Shown piece by piece: positions 54,552 to 64,000 of a stretch of 64,000 nucleotides of DNA (position 1 is its first letter; every line of letters starts with the position of its first letter). The notes beneath the pieces are model-generated. The model made no database searches, was not told the origin of the DNA, and saw only the letters and a program-made list of their open reading frames with translations. The translations under genes were made by a program, and so were the position numbers. Source of the stretch: Halichoerus grypus (lineage: Eukaryota; Chordata; Mammalia; Carnivora; Phocidae); contig NC_135725.1 in assembly GCF_964656455.1 (NCBI RefSeq), forward strand, positions 53,513,688 through 53,577,687, in the 5' to 3' direction.

Positions 54552-55164
54552 AAGATGGCCGCTGAAACTTCCATTTCTTCCCATCCCCTTCTCCTTCTCC
54601 CTCCCCTTGATCTTTGTTTCAAGGCAGTCCTATTGCCACAACTTAACTTCCTTAAACACTGCAAATCCAACCCAGCTCTTCTGCCTTGACTGTAGTTATC
54701 CTTCTGCCCTCTTCTGGCTGCTCCCTATCTTGATTCCTACTCCATTGTTCCTCCCATGGTCCCACCTTGGTATTGGTAACCCTCCTGGGGAAGCAATGAT
54801 AGGAAAATGGAGGGAAGAAAGTGCTGGGGAGGAAATCTCAATTCCATGGCCACTGCTCTGTCTTCCTTCTCTGAATTCTACCTTCTCCTCTAACTCCTCA
54901 TCTCCCAGCTCCACAGGTGATTCCCTGCTTTTTAGCTCATCTTCAAAGGCCATGATTGCTCCTATCATCAAATAGTGTAATTCTATTTAGTATGCAAATT
55001 CATGAAAATGAAGTCAGAAAACCTCAGGGCCATTCCTAGTGCCCCTGATCTGATCCGCAGGGTGAAATTTTCCACAGGCCCCTCTCCCCTCAGTTCCCTG
55101 GGCTTGGAGAGCAGCTTAGGAGTGTCTCCATTTCAGCTCTGATTACCTTACGCTGTAACTGTTT
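54552..55164. other. Pyrimidine-rich non-coding DNA
   Basis: Overlapping open frames on both strands (54607-54975 plus, 54696-54971 minus) in CT-rich sequence. No domain is recognisable and no repeat is assigned. Confidence 0.35.
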
Positions 55165-55292
55165 CTCTAATATTAAACAATGGAGTACTTCATGGCAGAA
55201 ACAGTGCCATCCATATTCATGTGTTTCCCATTGTGCCTAGAAGAGTGTCTAACTCATAGAAAGTGCTTCAGATGTTTGTTGAATAAACTTCC
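55165..55292 (+). mobile_element. L2 LINE 3' terminus
   Basis: 'acttcatggcagaaacagtgcc', 'ttgtgcctagaagagtgtctaactcatagaaagtgcttcag', 'tgtttgttgaataaac'. Confidence 0.75.
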
Positions 55293-55624
55293 AACTGCCA
55301 CACTCCTGGTTTCAAAATCCCATTTTGTGGCATCCCCTGGTTTCTTTAATCCCTCACCTAGCCCTTTCACCAGGCAATTTGACACCATTTTCCTTTCAAC
55401 CATTTGTCCCAGTGATGCCTCCAAGCTCAGTCCATACCTCCTGACCAATTATCCTAGACTCACACCTCCCAGATTCTGCATACTATAAATCAATAATAAA
55501 AATACCACGATAAATTTGCACAACAGTCTTTTTTGTTGTTGTTAAGTTTATACAAATTGGCTCCATTTGTCCTGACTGCAATCTTTTTAGCTAGTAGGGA
55601 AAGATCAGGAAACTGAGGCAGTAA
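55293..55624. other. Non-coding spacer
   Basis: The part at 55590-55620 ('gatcaggaaactgaggcag') may be a worn reverse MIR. Nothing else. Confidence 0.35.
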
Positions 55625-55682
55625 AGGGTGCCTGGGTGGCTCAGTCGTTAAGCATCTGACTTCAAATGAACTCATGCCAGAG
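55625..55682 (+). mobile_element. CAN SINE fragment lacking its 3' end
   Basis: GGGTGCCTGGGTGGCTCAGTCGTTAAGCATCTGACTTC is a clear SINE head. Homology fades within about 20 more bases and there is no B-box, CT body or A tail. SINEs normally lose the 5' end, so this reflects a later deletion or other rearrangement. Confidence 0.8.
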
Positions 55683-56254
55683 TTTCATACATAGATTTCC
55701 ATTACCTCCAGTGAGTAAACTTGGTCAAAAATACCTTGCAGCCCCTACATTTTTAAAGTTCTTCTTATTGAAAACACACTTGGCAAAAACACTTCTGCTT
55801 GATGGTTTAATAACTTTCATTTCAAAATGCATACATTTGGGCTTAATCTGAAATAAATTTTGCGTAGCAAATTGCAGACACCTAAGGCACCTCTTTTCAT
55901 CCCTGCTGTGAGTCATTTCCTAGTGCACCACTGTATCTGGCATGTGGAAACCATGAAAACCAGCCTGCAGCTCCGTGCGTGTGCTCTGTGCAAACCCAGA
56001 ATACCACCACCTGTGTTAGCTACCATGCAATCCAGTCCAAGTTATCATTACAATTCAAAACAGGATTTAAATTGCATGAAGAAGGCTTTCTAATCCATAG
56101 AGTTAACTAGAGACATTGAAACCTGATCTAATAGCATCACATTGTCTTTACATTTAAGCCCACACAGATGCATAATTAGATGCATAGTGCATAATTAACA
56201 GAGGAAGCTGAGACTTCTGCAGTGCTAAAAGTTGACTCATTTTTCTGTTCGGGT
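55683..56254. other. Non-coding spacer
   Basis: No repeat or exon recognised. Confidence 0.4.
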
Positions 56255-56675
56255 AGATGACATCCACTTGCCAAGCTCCAGTTTCTCTAGCCTCTGGGCC
56301 TTTACACTTAACACTAGGTTCCCCAGCTTTGCCATACTCCTCCCCTCACACAGTATTCAACTATAACCCTGCCTTCCTCTTTAATGAACTAACTCCCTCA
56401 GCTCTCAGATCACTATTTTCCCAGGAAATTTCCCTGACATGTTACACCTCTGGGTTAGGCCAGCCTCTTATTTTTGCCCAGATCACTCTGTGTTCCTCCT
56501 TGTTTTAGTATTCATTCACAGTGTTTTGTAATTTGCTGACCTGTTTTTCTAAATCTTCCATGAGGTTTGAAGGGTAAGGCCTTGTCTATTTAGCCTGTGC
56601 TAATACCCACCACCTAGCACCTTGTTAGGTACATGGGAAGGGTTCAGTAAATGCTTACTGAGTGAATGAAGGAGT
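56255..56675 (+). mobile_element. L2 LINE 3' region
   Basis: 'ctagcctctgggcctttacacttaac', 'aggaaatttccctgacatg', 'catgaggtttgaagggtaaggccttgtctatttagcc', 'cacctagcaccttgttaggtacatgg...ttcagtaaatgcttactgagtgaatgaagg'. Full L2 order. Confidence 0.8.
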
Positions 56676-57765
56676 TCCCGTAAGGCTCATTTTGGTTCTA
56701 TGGTTTCCTTTTCAAATTGCTCCTTCCTTAAAGGGCTATTGATACTTGATGAAATAGAAATATCATGATTTATATCTAGTTTCTTCTCATAGTTATGATG
56801 CATGTTACATGAACCACTCCTTCAGCAATTTCAAAACAGTGGTAACCCAGGTATAAAAATATAATATAAGCAATTAAAAAACTATAGTTCAATGGTAATC
56901 ATCTCAAAATTCTAATATTCAGGTGAAGAGACATAGCTGAGTAGAGAGTGAGAAATGTACACCCTGGGCTAGTACAGGAGCTTGATGTCCGTAACAGTGC
57001 TGCTCTCATTCTGGTACATACACGGCTTATATGGTAACCCCTGCCACTGCCCACCACCCCGCAGCCACCTGCTTTGACTGGACTAGGTAAATAATGAATT
57101 GTGGACAAAAGTGACAGGCATATTGACTCTAGAACTGGAGTGGTTAATTGCTGGTATGAGAACTTCCAGCTTTATCTTTGTCCTATCACCACAACCCGTG
57201 ATGTTCCAGAGGATGGAATGCATATTTCCCAGAGTCTCAGAGCACACTGCTGGTCTCCGTGGCTGGGAGACATAGAGTATGAGTTAGAAATAAACAGACA
57301 TTGTAGGGCTCATTGTTACTGTGCCATAACCTAGCCCACACTGACTAAATTCCTCTTTGCACTCTTGTTTGAATGAGGCACCCAATGTGTGTCTGGTTCT
57401 GGGAAGAGAAGAACTTCAAGCAAACAGGAAATTCTTACCAATATACCCTTTCTGTACATATGTCAGAGACAGATTTTATTGTGTCTTTGAGGACAGTCAC
57501 CAGGCACCATTCTCTCTGCAAGCTCTTATTTTAGTAAATAATGTGTTTGTGTTTATTTACTGGTTAGGTTCCTCTCCCCTGCTACCCTCCTACTCCTGGC
57601 CCCAGCTAAACCATGAGTACCCCGAGGCAGGCAGGCAGCAGTTTCTGTGAATGGCTCCCAGAGGAGCTCCATTAAGGGTGTCCAAAAAAATAACTCACAA
57701 GTCCCAGGATTAGTGCTTATCAACATAGATCTGAAACAAATAACAAAATGCTAATCCAATGCTCA
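56676..57765. other. 1.1 kb non-coding DNA
   Basis: No repeat assigned. The 97-codon frame 57357-57650 and neighbours have no recognisable domain. Confidence 0.4.
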
Positions 57766-57770
57766 CTTTG

Positions 57771-58286
57771 TGTATTCATTTTTCATTGCTTTTATAACAA
57801 ATTATCACAAATTTCATGGCTTAAACAATATACAGTTATTTTATCTTACAGTTCTGAATGTCAGAAATTTGAAATGGATCTCATTAGGCTAAAATCAAGG
57901 TGATGACAAGGCTGCATTCCTTTCTGGAGGCTCTAGGACAAAATACATTCCTTTGCTTCCAGTCTAGCTTCTAGAGGCCCATATTCCTTGGATCATGGCC
58001 CCTTCCTCCACCTTCAAAGCCAGCAATCTTGGGTCAAGTCTTTCTCACACTACTATCTCTCTGGCTCTGTCTTTTCTGCCCAATTCTTCTACTTTTAAGG
58101 GCCTTTGTGATTCCACTGGACTGACCAAGGGAATCCAGGATAATCTCCCTATTTTAAAGTTAGCAGCATTAACAGCCCTATACCCATCTGCAACATTAAT
58201 TCCTCTTTGTCATGTAACCTAACATATTCAGATTCTGGGGATTAGGACAGAGACACCTTTGTGGGAGGCCATTATTCTGCCTACCA
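57771..58286 (+). mobile_element. MLT1-type LTR (ERVL-MaLR), nearly full length
   Basis: Starts TGTATTCATTTTTCATTGC and follows MLT1 closely: 'ataacaaattatcacaaattt', 'catggcttaaacaatatac', 'ttacagttctgaatgtcagaa', 'ggctaaaatcaaggtgatg', 'attcctttctggaggctctagg', 'cccttcctccaccttcaaagccagc', 'ggataatctccctattttaaag', 'catgtaacctaacatattc', ending 'ctgcctacca'. Flanks ctttg (57766-57770) and ttttg (58287-58291) fit a 5-bp duplication. A non-autonomous retroelement LTR with no genes. The frame 57995-58222 is repeat sequence. Confidence 0.92.
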
Positions 58287-58291
58287 TTTTG

Positions 58292-58744
58292 AGTTTAACC
58301 TATAAACTCAATGCAGGGCTTTTATAACCTCTCAGCTTCATATATAAGGTAAACAGTAGCCATTATTTACTATAATCATATTCGATATAGTCCATAAGGT
58401 TAATTATATAAATAAGTTCAGTCCCACAGCTATTGAACTTTTGTCCTGGGGAAGGCACTATGCCAATAATTAAATTATTTGTACCACCATGGTATTATCT
58501 TGTTGAAAAAAAAAATTCAAGATGACAAGTTAGATATTAAGACCCAAAGATGTTGCTAATTAAAGGTGGCTTTGCAGATGCTTTCTCCTGCTTCTAGACG
58601 GAGAAGAGATATATTTCCATATATTGTAATTCTACCAGTTTGTTGCCCAATTTTTCCTGTAAGAATAGTCTCATGAGGATACAGTCCTTCTCAGCCTAAA
58701 AAGTAAAATTTCTGTAAGCCTACAAAACAATAGTAATGGTCCTC
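58292..58744. other. Non-coding spacer
   Basis: AT-rich, no repeat recognised. An A10 run lies near 58507-58516. Confidence 0.4.
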
Positions 58745-58925
58745 ATTTATCTAGCACTGTCTTCTTGAGTAAGTACATGAATAATTACATGCGTGGTGAC
58801 CAGCGCTGCAATTATTACTTCCATTACTCAGAGGAGGAAGCTGGGTCTAATAGAGGCTAAGGGCTGTTGAGCAGGTGAGTGGCAGATCTGGAACCATATG
58901 GCTTGCAGCTCTTAGTCCTGTGCTC
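58745..58925 (-). mobile_element. MIR SINE (reverse)
   Basis: 'atttatctagcactgtcttc', 'attattacttccattactcagaggaggaagctggg', 'gaggctaagggctgttgagcaggtgagtggcagatctggaacc' is the complement of MIR. Confidence 0.75.
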
Positions 58926-59294
58926 ATTTTAGAAAACTATCTTTTCTTCAAGAGGGCAACTTGCTTACAAATGATGTTCAAATAAATTTGCATTTTTGTG
59001 GTTTCCACACTTTTGTGCATTGGATGATGCAGAAGAGATTCCTTTGGGGAATGAGAGGTTGAGCTGGCGGCCTCTAAAAACTCCTGGAAACTCCAGGTGT
59101 CCGTTAGTCATGCACATATGCACAATTGTGCCTTATTTGCCCCCATACAAACTTGAATGCCTTTCAAGACTCATTACTCATCAAATCTTAAAGTGAATTA
59201 AAATTTCATGTAATGGTATATTATCAAGAAATGAAACTGGTTGTCAAATATTTAAATAAAAATATTCAGGATTAGATTGGCAATCTATGGATTA
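58926..59294. other. Non-coding spacer
   Basis: Nothing recognised. Confidence 0.4.
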
Positions 59295-59460
59295 GAAGGC
59301 AACACAGCTTAGTGATCAAAAACACATGCTCCAGGGACATCTGGGGTTTAAATCAAGGTCTCACCACCTCTCACCTGCATACATTAAGCCACAATTTTCT
59401 TTCTTGAAAAAGAGAAAAAAAATCTATGGCTGTCTCATGAGACAGTTATGAGGATCAAAC
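59295..59460 (+). mobile_element. MIR SINE
   Basis: 'gcaacacagcttagtgatcaaaaacacatgctccagggacatctggggtttaaatcaagg', 'taagccacaattttctttcttgaaaaag', 'ctgtctcatgagacagttatgaggatcaaac' is MIR in order. It is directly followed by MER20. Confidence 0.8.
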
Positions 59461-59673
59461 CAATTGTTCTCAACTAGGAGAGATTCCTCCCACCCAAGGG
59501 GCATGTGGCAATGATGGGAGATGTTTTGAGCATCACAGCTTGGAAGGAATTACTGGTATCTAGTCAGGGGAGGCCAGGAATACTGCTAAAAATCCTACAA
59601 TGCCTTACAGGTCAGCACACCACAATAAAGAATTATCAGACCCAAAATGTTAATAGTGCCGAGACTGAGAAAC
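59461..59673 (+). mobile_element. MER20 hAT-Charlie DNA transposon
   Basis: About 213 bp against a family length of roughly 219. Left end 'caattgttctcaacta' and right end 'tagtgccgagactgagaaac' are worn inverted ends. The inside has 'ggcaatgatgggagatgttttgagcatcac', 'gaattactggtatctagtc', 'aggccaggaatactgctaaaaatcctacaatgcc', 'acaataaagaattatcagacccaaaatgttaatag', all MER20 text. Non-autonomous. Confidence 0.9.
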
Positions 59674-59894
59674 TCACATTTAAACTCACAATCCACCAAG
59701 TGCTCAAAATTGTTATCTGTTATTTATATTATTAAACAGATTTGTATTAAGTATCATGCTATGAATCAGGGGCCTAAAATTGGCTAAGTTATGCCTTTGG
59801 CCTTGAGAGGCCCATTAAGTGAAACTTTTAAGTATAAATAATTACTATGCAGTAGCATATACTCATAGTGGCATCATATGCAAAGCACTATATG
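59674..59894. other. Short spacer
   Basis: Nothing recognised. Confidence 0.4.
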
Positions 59895-60420
59895 AGGGAG
59901 TATATATTCGTTCTGTTTGTGGGAATTGGGGAAGTCTCCATAGAGGATAAAGTATTCCCCATAGGCGTTTAAATATGATAGAAATTTGACCATTAGACAA
60001 TGGTTAGGTTTGTTGGTGTGAAAGATATGTGTCCATTTAGGGGAAAGATGTTGGGGCATTAAAAATATTACAGAAATAAATGGTATAGCATTTGCAGAGG
60101 CTAAAAAAAAAGTGTCATATTTAAAATATGATCACTGCATTAGCATTACAAGGAATATGATAGATTGTGGATATGATTCTGGTGCTGTGAAGAGAGGCAG
60201 GCATCAGTGAACAATTAGGAGACCATGGTGAGAACTCAGATGTAAGCTTAAACCAACATAAGGAGTAGGAGTAGCTCCCATAGTGCTGGGAGCAGGGGAT
60301 AAAGGGAGAGGGAGAATTACAAGTTCAGAGGTAGAATCAGCAGAACCCTGCTACTTTTCAAATGTTGGGAAAGACCACAGCTGCATTAAACACTGGGCTA
60401 TGGGACAGCCAACTTGTCGA
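59895..60420 (-). mobile_element. Possible worn L2 LINE (reverse)
   Basis: 'gggaagtctccatagaggataaag', 'gtatagcatttgcagaggct' and 'caattaggagaccatggtgagaactcagatg' echo the order of a reverse L2 3' region. The match is weak. Confidence 0.35.
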
Positions 60421-61059
60421 CACCATTAGACAAATATGAGATAGTGTGACAGAGTATGAAGCAGCAAAACCAGTATTTTGAGAGAAATTGCGCTTGTGTT
60501 AATGTTTTTGCGCTGAGGTTATTCACAGATGAGCTTATAGACTGAAAATAAAACACCATTGATTGATAAAAAGAATTTCATAAGAGTTGCAAAATAATTT
60601 TCTGACCTTTGATGGAAATGAGTAGGTAGTATTCATTTGCCACAGTTTTTATACATGTAGATAAGAATAAAGTTCTTTAACTGTAAGTTCTTAAGTTAGA
60701 ATTTAGGTTTTTATTTTTTGTATATCAAAGGATGCTTCAGGTTTTTGGCAAAATCCAGTTGACAATTTCTTAAAGTAAAAACAAGAATAAATGTCGATAT
60801 ATATTCATCCCAGAACTTCAGTACTGTCAAGTACCAAAAAGAACTCTGTTGCCAAGACTTGCAAATTCGGCCTTATGTTTGTTGGCACAAAGAATTAACA
60901 GAGCCACATACTTGAGCCAGTAATAAAAAATTCCTTCTTAAGCTTAAAAAAAACTCTATTAAAGGGCAAAAAAAAAAAATTATTTCCAAATGAAAACAGG
61001 ACCAAAATTAGTGTATATTAAGTAAGTCTCTGTTTCAAAATGTAACTACCAATGAAGCT
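60421..61059. other. AT-rich non-coding DNA
   Basis: No repeat recognised. An A12 run lies near 60968-60979. Confidence 0.4.
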
Positions 61060-62220
61060 GTGCATGATACTAAAACATAAATCCCCTTATGCTCCTGACC
61101 AGGGCCTGGGACTGACTGTATAGTCTTGAATTTCCTTCAAAGATTGATAAACAGTTGCTCTTTCCTGGGCGCTCTTATCACTGCATGTTTTCCAAGATGG
61201 TTTAAAAAATTGCCTGATTTCCCTGATGCAGCCTATTTGAAATTTTCTAAGGAAGTGAATAGGAAGCAGAAAATTGCAAAGAGCCGCAGTGCAAAGGGAG
61301 AGTGGAAAGAGCTCAGTATAGGATTTAGAATGCAGGCAAATGGACTTTTAAAAACAGCTATCCTTAATAGTGGTGGTACCTGGCCGTAATGAAAAGAAGT
61401 GGCAGCAGAGTAATGCATCCTTAACTAGAAACCATCTGTTTATGCATATTGTGCTTTTATCATCAATATATCTGGGTCTTCGTCTTTATAAAATGCAGAT
61501 ATCCCACATTTATCCTTAAGCTGCATGAATGTTTAATGATCAGGCAGGTTATATAATACACATAAATTAATTGCATGCTATTCATTTTCATGTATTTTAG
61601 CTATTTAAATCTCTCCTCTCACTGCTGCAAAGCTAATGATTTATATATATGCCACTGAAAATGTAACAAGATAGGTGCCCCAGACACATACATGCAAGCA
61701 ATTCCTTTAACTTTTTATGCTTTCACCGGGGGAAAACGTTCAAAGGTTTATTTTACCGTAGATGCATGCAGCTGTGTCAGGCACTGTCTGTCCCAGATGC
61801 AACTTATTGGATCTCCAGGTCCCGACTGGTTAAAACAATGCTAGTATGACTTCAGACTTTAGGGATCAACGCTTTGGTTCCTGCCTCCCATCTCTGACTC
61901 TTTTTGCCTAGGGCCGCACTCTGGCTTTCTAGCTGAACTGCACAGGAGGGCTCTAGGCAGAGGCAGAGTTAAAGCATTCTCTTTTGGACTTTGATCAGGA
62001 TGGAAACAAGATAACTGGGAGACAGCAATTCATAAGACAGTTATTTGGAGATAGAACAAGAGTTGTAAAGCAGCCTAGCAATGTTCTTGATATGTTTGGG
62101 GGATGGGGACAAGCCATATTACAACAATTTCAGGGGATAGGATATGTAAGAGTAATAGTAATAGTACTCAACAGTAACAGTCCTGTGCTCTTGGAGGGTG
62201 CAGAATTTTGTTATAATAAG
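61060..62220. other. Repeat-free block, candidate conserved non-coding DNA
   Basis: More than 1.1 kb with no recognisable repeat. The middle part (61410-61680) is dense in homeodomain/POU-like words: tatgcatat, taaattaattgcatgc, agctaatgatttat. Short frames at 61126-61389 and 61984-62244 have no domain. Function is inference only. Confidence 0.35.
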
Positions 62221-62231
62221 GAAAGATTTTT

Positions 62232-62411
62232 TTTTTTTTTTTAAGATTTTATTTTTATTTGAGAGAGAGAGCAAGAGCTGGGGGGAGGGACAGAGGGAGA
62301 AGCCGACTCCTCTCTGAGCAGGGAGCCCAATGCGGGGCTCAATCCCAGGACCCCAGCATCATGACCTGAGCTGAAGGCAGACGCTTAACGACTGAGCCAC
62401 CCAGGCGCCCC
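62232..62411 (-). mobile_element. CAN SINE (reverse)
   Basis: T17 AAGATTTTATTTTTATTTGAGAG to GAGCCACCCAGGCGCCCC. Flanks aaggaaagat (left) and aagaagagat (right) are a diverged TSD. Confidence 0.92.
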
Positions 62412-62479
62412 AAGAAGAGATGGTTTTATCTCCATGGCAATTTTGTGCTTTGCTTCTACTATTTTCTTGTCCTTGATCT

Positions 62480-63500
62480 TTCCTTAATTAACATTGAGCA
62501 TCCTCTATGTGGCAGGAACTATATTTCTCACTAAAAATAAAATGCTAATTTAATTAAACAATGGTCCTTTCCATCATGAAGCTTGCAGTCCAGTAAGGGA
62601 AGCTAATATTAACAATTAACTTCATAAACAAATATGTTACAAACAGCGATGGGGGGGCTCTGTGTGCTGAGAAACCATGTGTCAGACAGGGCTTCCTTAA
62701 ACTGCCCCCAACGAAGTGATATTTGATCTGATGACTGAAGGATGAGGAAGAATTAAGTAGGGCACCAGGTGGGAGCAGAGAATTCTGAAGAGATGGATTA
62801 ACTTCTGCAAATGTCCTGAGAGCAAGACAAGAGGAAGCATAAAGAACTGAAAGTAAATCACTGTGACTATAGCCCTGGGAAAGGATGGAGGCAGGCAGTG
62901 CTAAATTTTAGGTCACAAAAAAGATTTTGGTCATTAACTTTGGAACCTATGGGGAATCACTGAAGCTTTTTAAGGAGGGGAATAAAATAATCAGATTGAC
63001 ATCTTAAATAAAATACATGAAGACAGAGCACTTAGGAGGCTATTGCAGTAATCAGGGAGGAGATGATGTTAGCATGGATAAGCTGATGATGGTAGAAATA
63101 CAGACAAGATGAAGATGGATTTAAGAAATTTAGAGGAGATTATTTGATAATAGGTTTGGCAATGGGAAGTGAGGGATAGTGGATCAAGGGTAATTTCTAA
63201 ATTTCAGGTTTGCACCTCTGCATGGATCTCAGTAAGCCCTGTCTGATATCGCTCCTGTCAGAGAGAAAACAATCATCTTTCTTTTGGTTTGTTTATTTGG
63301 GTGGGAACAGAATTCATGCAAGGTGATTCTGAGTTCTACTTTCAGTATGTTGATTTTGAGATACTTTTGAAAAATCTAAGTAGATCTGCCTAGGATTTGA
63401 TTTTCTATTTGGGTTTGGAAAAGATCAGTCTAAGCCCAAGGTTAAAATCTGTGAATTACTGTCATAGAGATGGAAATAGAAGCCCTTGGCAAGGACAGAA
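62480..63500 (-). mobile_element. L2 LINE, long 3' portion (reverse, ~1 kb)
   Basis: Starts with the complement of the L2 end ('attgagcatcctctatgtggcaggaac', 'catcatgaagcttgcagtccagtaaggg'), then 'ggcttccttaaactg', 'gatgactgaaggatgagg', 'ctatggggaatcactgaagctttttaaggaggggaataaaataatcag', 'acttaggaggctattgcagtaatcagggaggagatgatg'. No intact coding. Confidence 0.8.
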
Positions 63501-63589
63501 TTTCCTAGAGAATTATACAAAAAACAAAGGAGCTTTGAACTGAGTTTTTGGAAATTCCAACATTCACATGCCAGGTTACAACAACGAAA

Positions 63590-63850
63590 ACAGTCATGAC
63601 CACTACTTTTTGAGCTCTTATTATGTGCTACTTAAGCCCTTGTTATATGTTAACTTATTTAATGTTAACGAAACCTTCTGAGGTAAATGTTATTTTTCTA
63701 TTTTAGAGATGAGGAAACTAGGGTACAGGAGGAACATACAGCCAGACAAAGGTCACACACATAGCTGTTAAATAGCAGAAACAGAACTCAAATCCTGGCA
63801 GTCTGATTTGAGAACCCATCCTTCTAAGTGCTACGGTCCACCAGGCTATT
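63590..63850 (-). mobile_element. MIR SINE (reverse), near full length
   Basis: 'tttttgagctcttattatgtgc', 'gttaacttatttaatgttaacgaaaccttctgaggtaaatg', 'ttttagagatgaggaaactagggtac', 'aaaggtcacacacatagctgttaaatagcagaaacagaactcaaatcctggcagtctgatt' is the complement of MIR. Confidence 0.88.
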
Positions 63851-63922
63851 TATGAAAATTGACAAAAGAGCTTGAGGTTCGCATGTAAGAATTTAAACCT
63901 CCATTATATTTGTCCTCAAGAT

Positions 63923-64000
63923 CTGCACTATCCAATGCCATAGTTACTAACTATGCGGTGACTTTTGAGCACTTGGAATATGGCTAGTTCAAACTGAGAT
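63923..64000 (+). mobile_element. hAT-like element start, cut by window edge
   Basis: 'ctgcactatccaatgccatagttactaac' and 'gagcacttggaatatggctagttcaaactgagat' resemble the ends of the element at 21751-21943. It continues outside the window. Confidence 0.55.

Noticed and set aside
54607..54975. 122-codon frame with an acidic 91-codon frame opposite
   Set aside because: Caused by a CT-rich stretch whose complement reads as Glu/Gly-rich. No homology recognised.
6589..62411. Repeated units with spacers, as in a CRISPR array
   Set aside because: Spacing is irregular, copies are on both strands with target duplications and A tails. This is a SINE family in a mammalian genome.

Overview
The window looks like repeat-rich, gene-poor nuclear DNA (intergenic or deep intronic) from a carnivoran mammal. 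At least 23 tRNA-Lys-derived CAN SINEs (SINEC) are present, with the head GGCGCCTGGGTGGCTCAG, a B-box-like GGGATCGAGCCCC, a (CT)n body and an AAATAAATAAAATCTT(A)n tail. The head type is the one I associate with arctoid caniforms (bears, seals, mustelids and relatives). I saw none of the dog-type heads (GGGATCCCTGGGTGGCGCAG), so a non-canid caniform is the best guess. L1, L2, MIR, hAT/Charlie, MLT1 and ERV LTR debris agree with a eutherian genome.

I find no protein-coding gene, exon, rRNA, functional tRNA gene, CRISPR array or operon. Every open frame is short and falls in repeats or low-complexity DNA, or shows no recognisable domain. The only frame with clear protein homology of any length is a broken L1 ORF2 C-terminus (45010-45573). 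Shorter remnants of an L2 reverse transcriptase (about 17.1-17.3 kb, minus) and a Charlie transposase tail (43042-43134) can also be read.

Layout. 1-10 kb: unique AT-rich DNA with an old L1 end, L2 blocks and two SINEs. 10-13 kb: two same-orientation copies of one class-I ERV LTR around an L2, the second split by a SINE. 13-21 kb: MIR, L1, a decayed L2 ORF2 split by a SINE, and a palindromic X-box-like site. 21-26 kb: a hAT-like element, MIR, mostly unassigned DNA and an LTR-like repeat. 26-34 kb: an inverted pair of one unnamed LTR, another LTR candidate, and a SINE cluster including a SINE nested in a SINE. 34-42 kb: AT-rich DNA, L1 and L2 ends, four SINEs. 42.4-43.5 kb: a solo LTR with 6-bp flanking repeats in or beside a Charlie element that is itself interrupted by a SINE. 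44-48 kb: a second nested SINE pair, then two 5'-truncated L1 insertions, each with extra sequence between two A tracts (candidate 3' transductions). 48-57 kb: largely repeat-poor, with a polypurine tract. 57.7-64 kb: MLT1 LTR, MIRs, MER20, a long repeat-free block (61.06-62.22 kb), a SINE, an L2 and the start of a hAT-like element at the right edge.

There are no genes acting together here. The readable history is one of sequential retrotransposition, and the target-site duplications (TSDs) give relative ages. I did not find a convincing undescribed biological system. The most informative observations are the two candidate L1 3' transductions, the nested insertions, the LTR/Charlie/SINE stack, and a few repeat-free blocks that could be regulatory. 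Repeat-family names are from memory and were not checked by a search.
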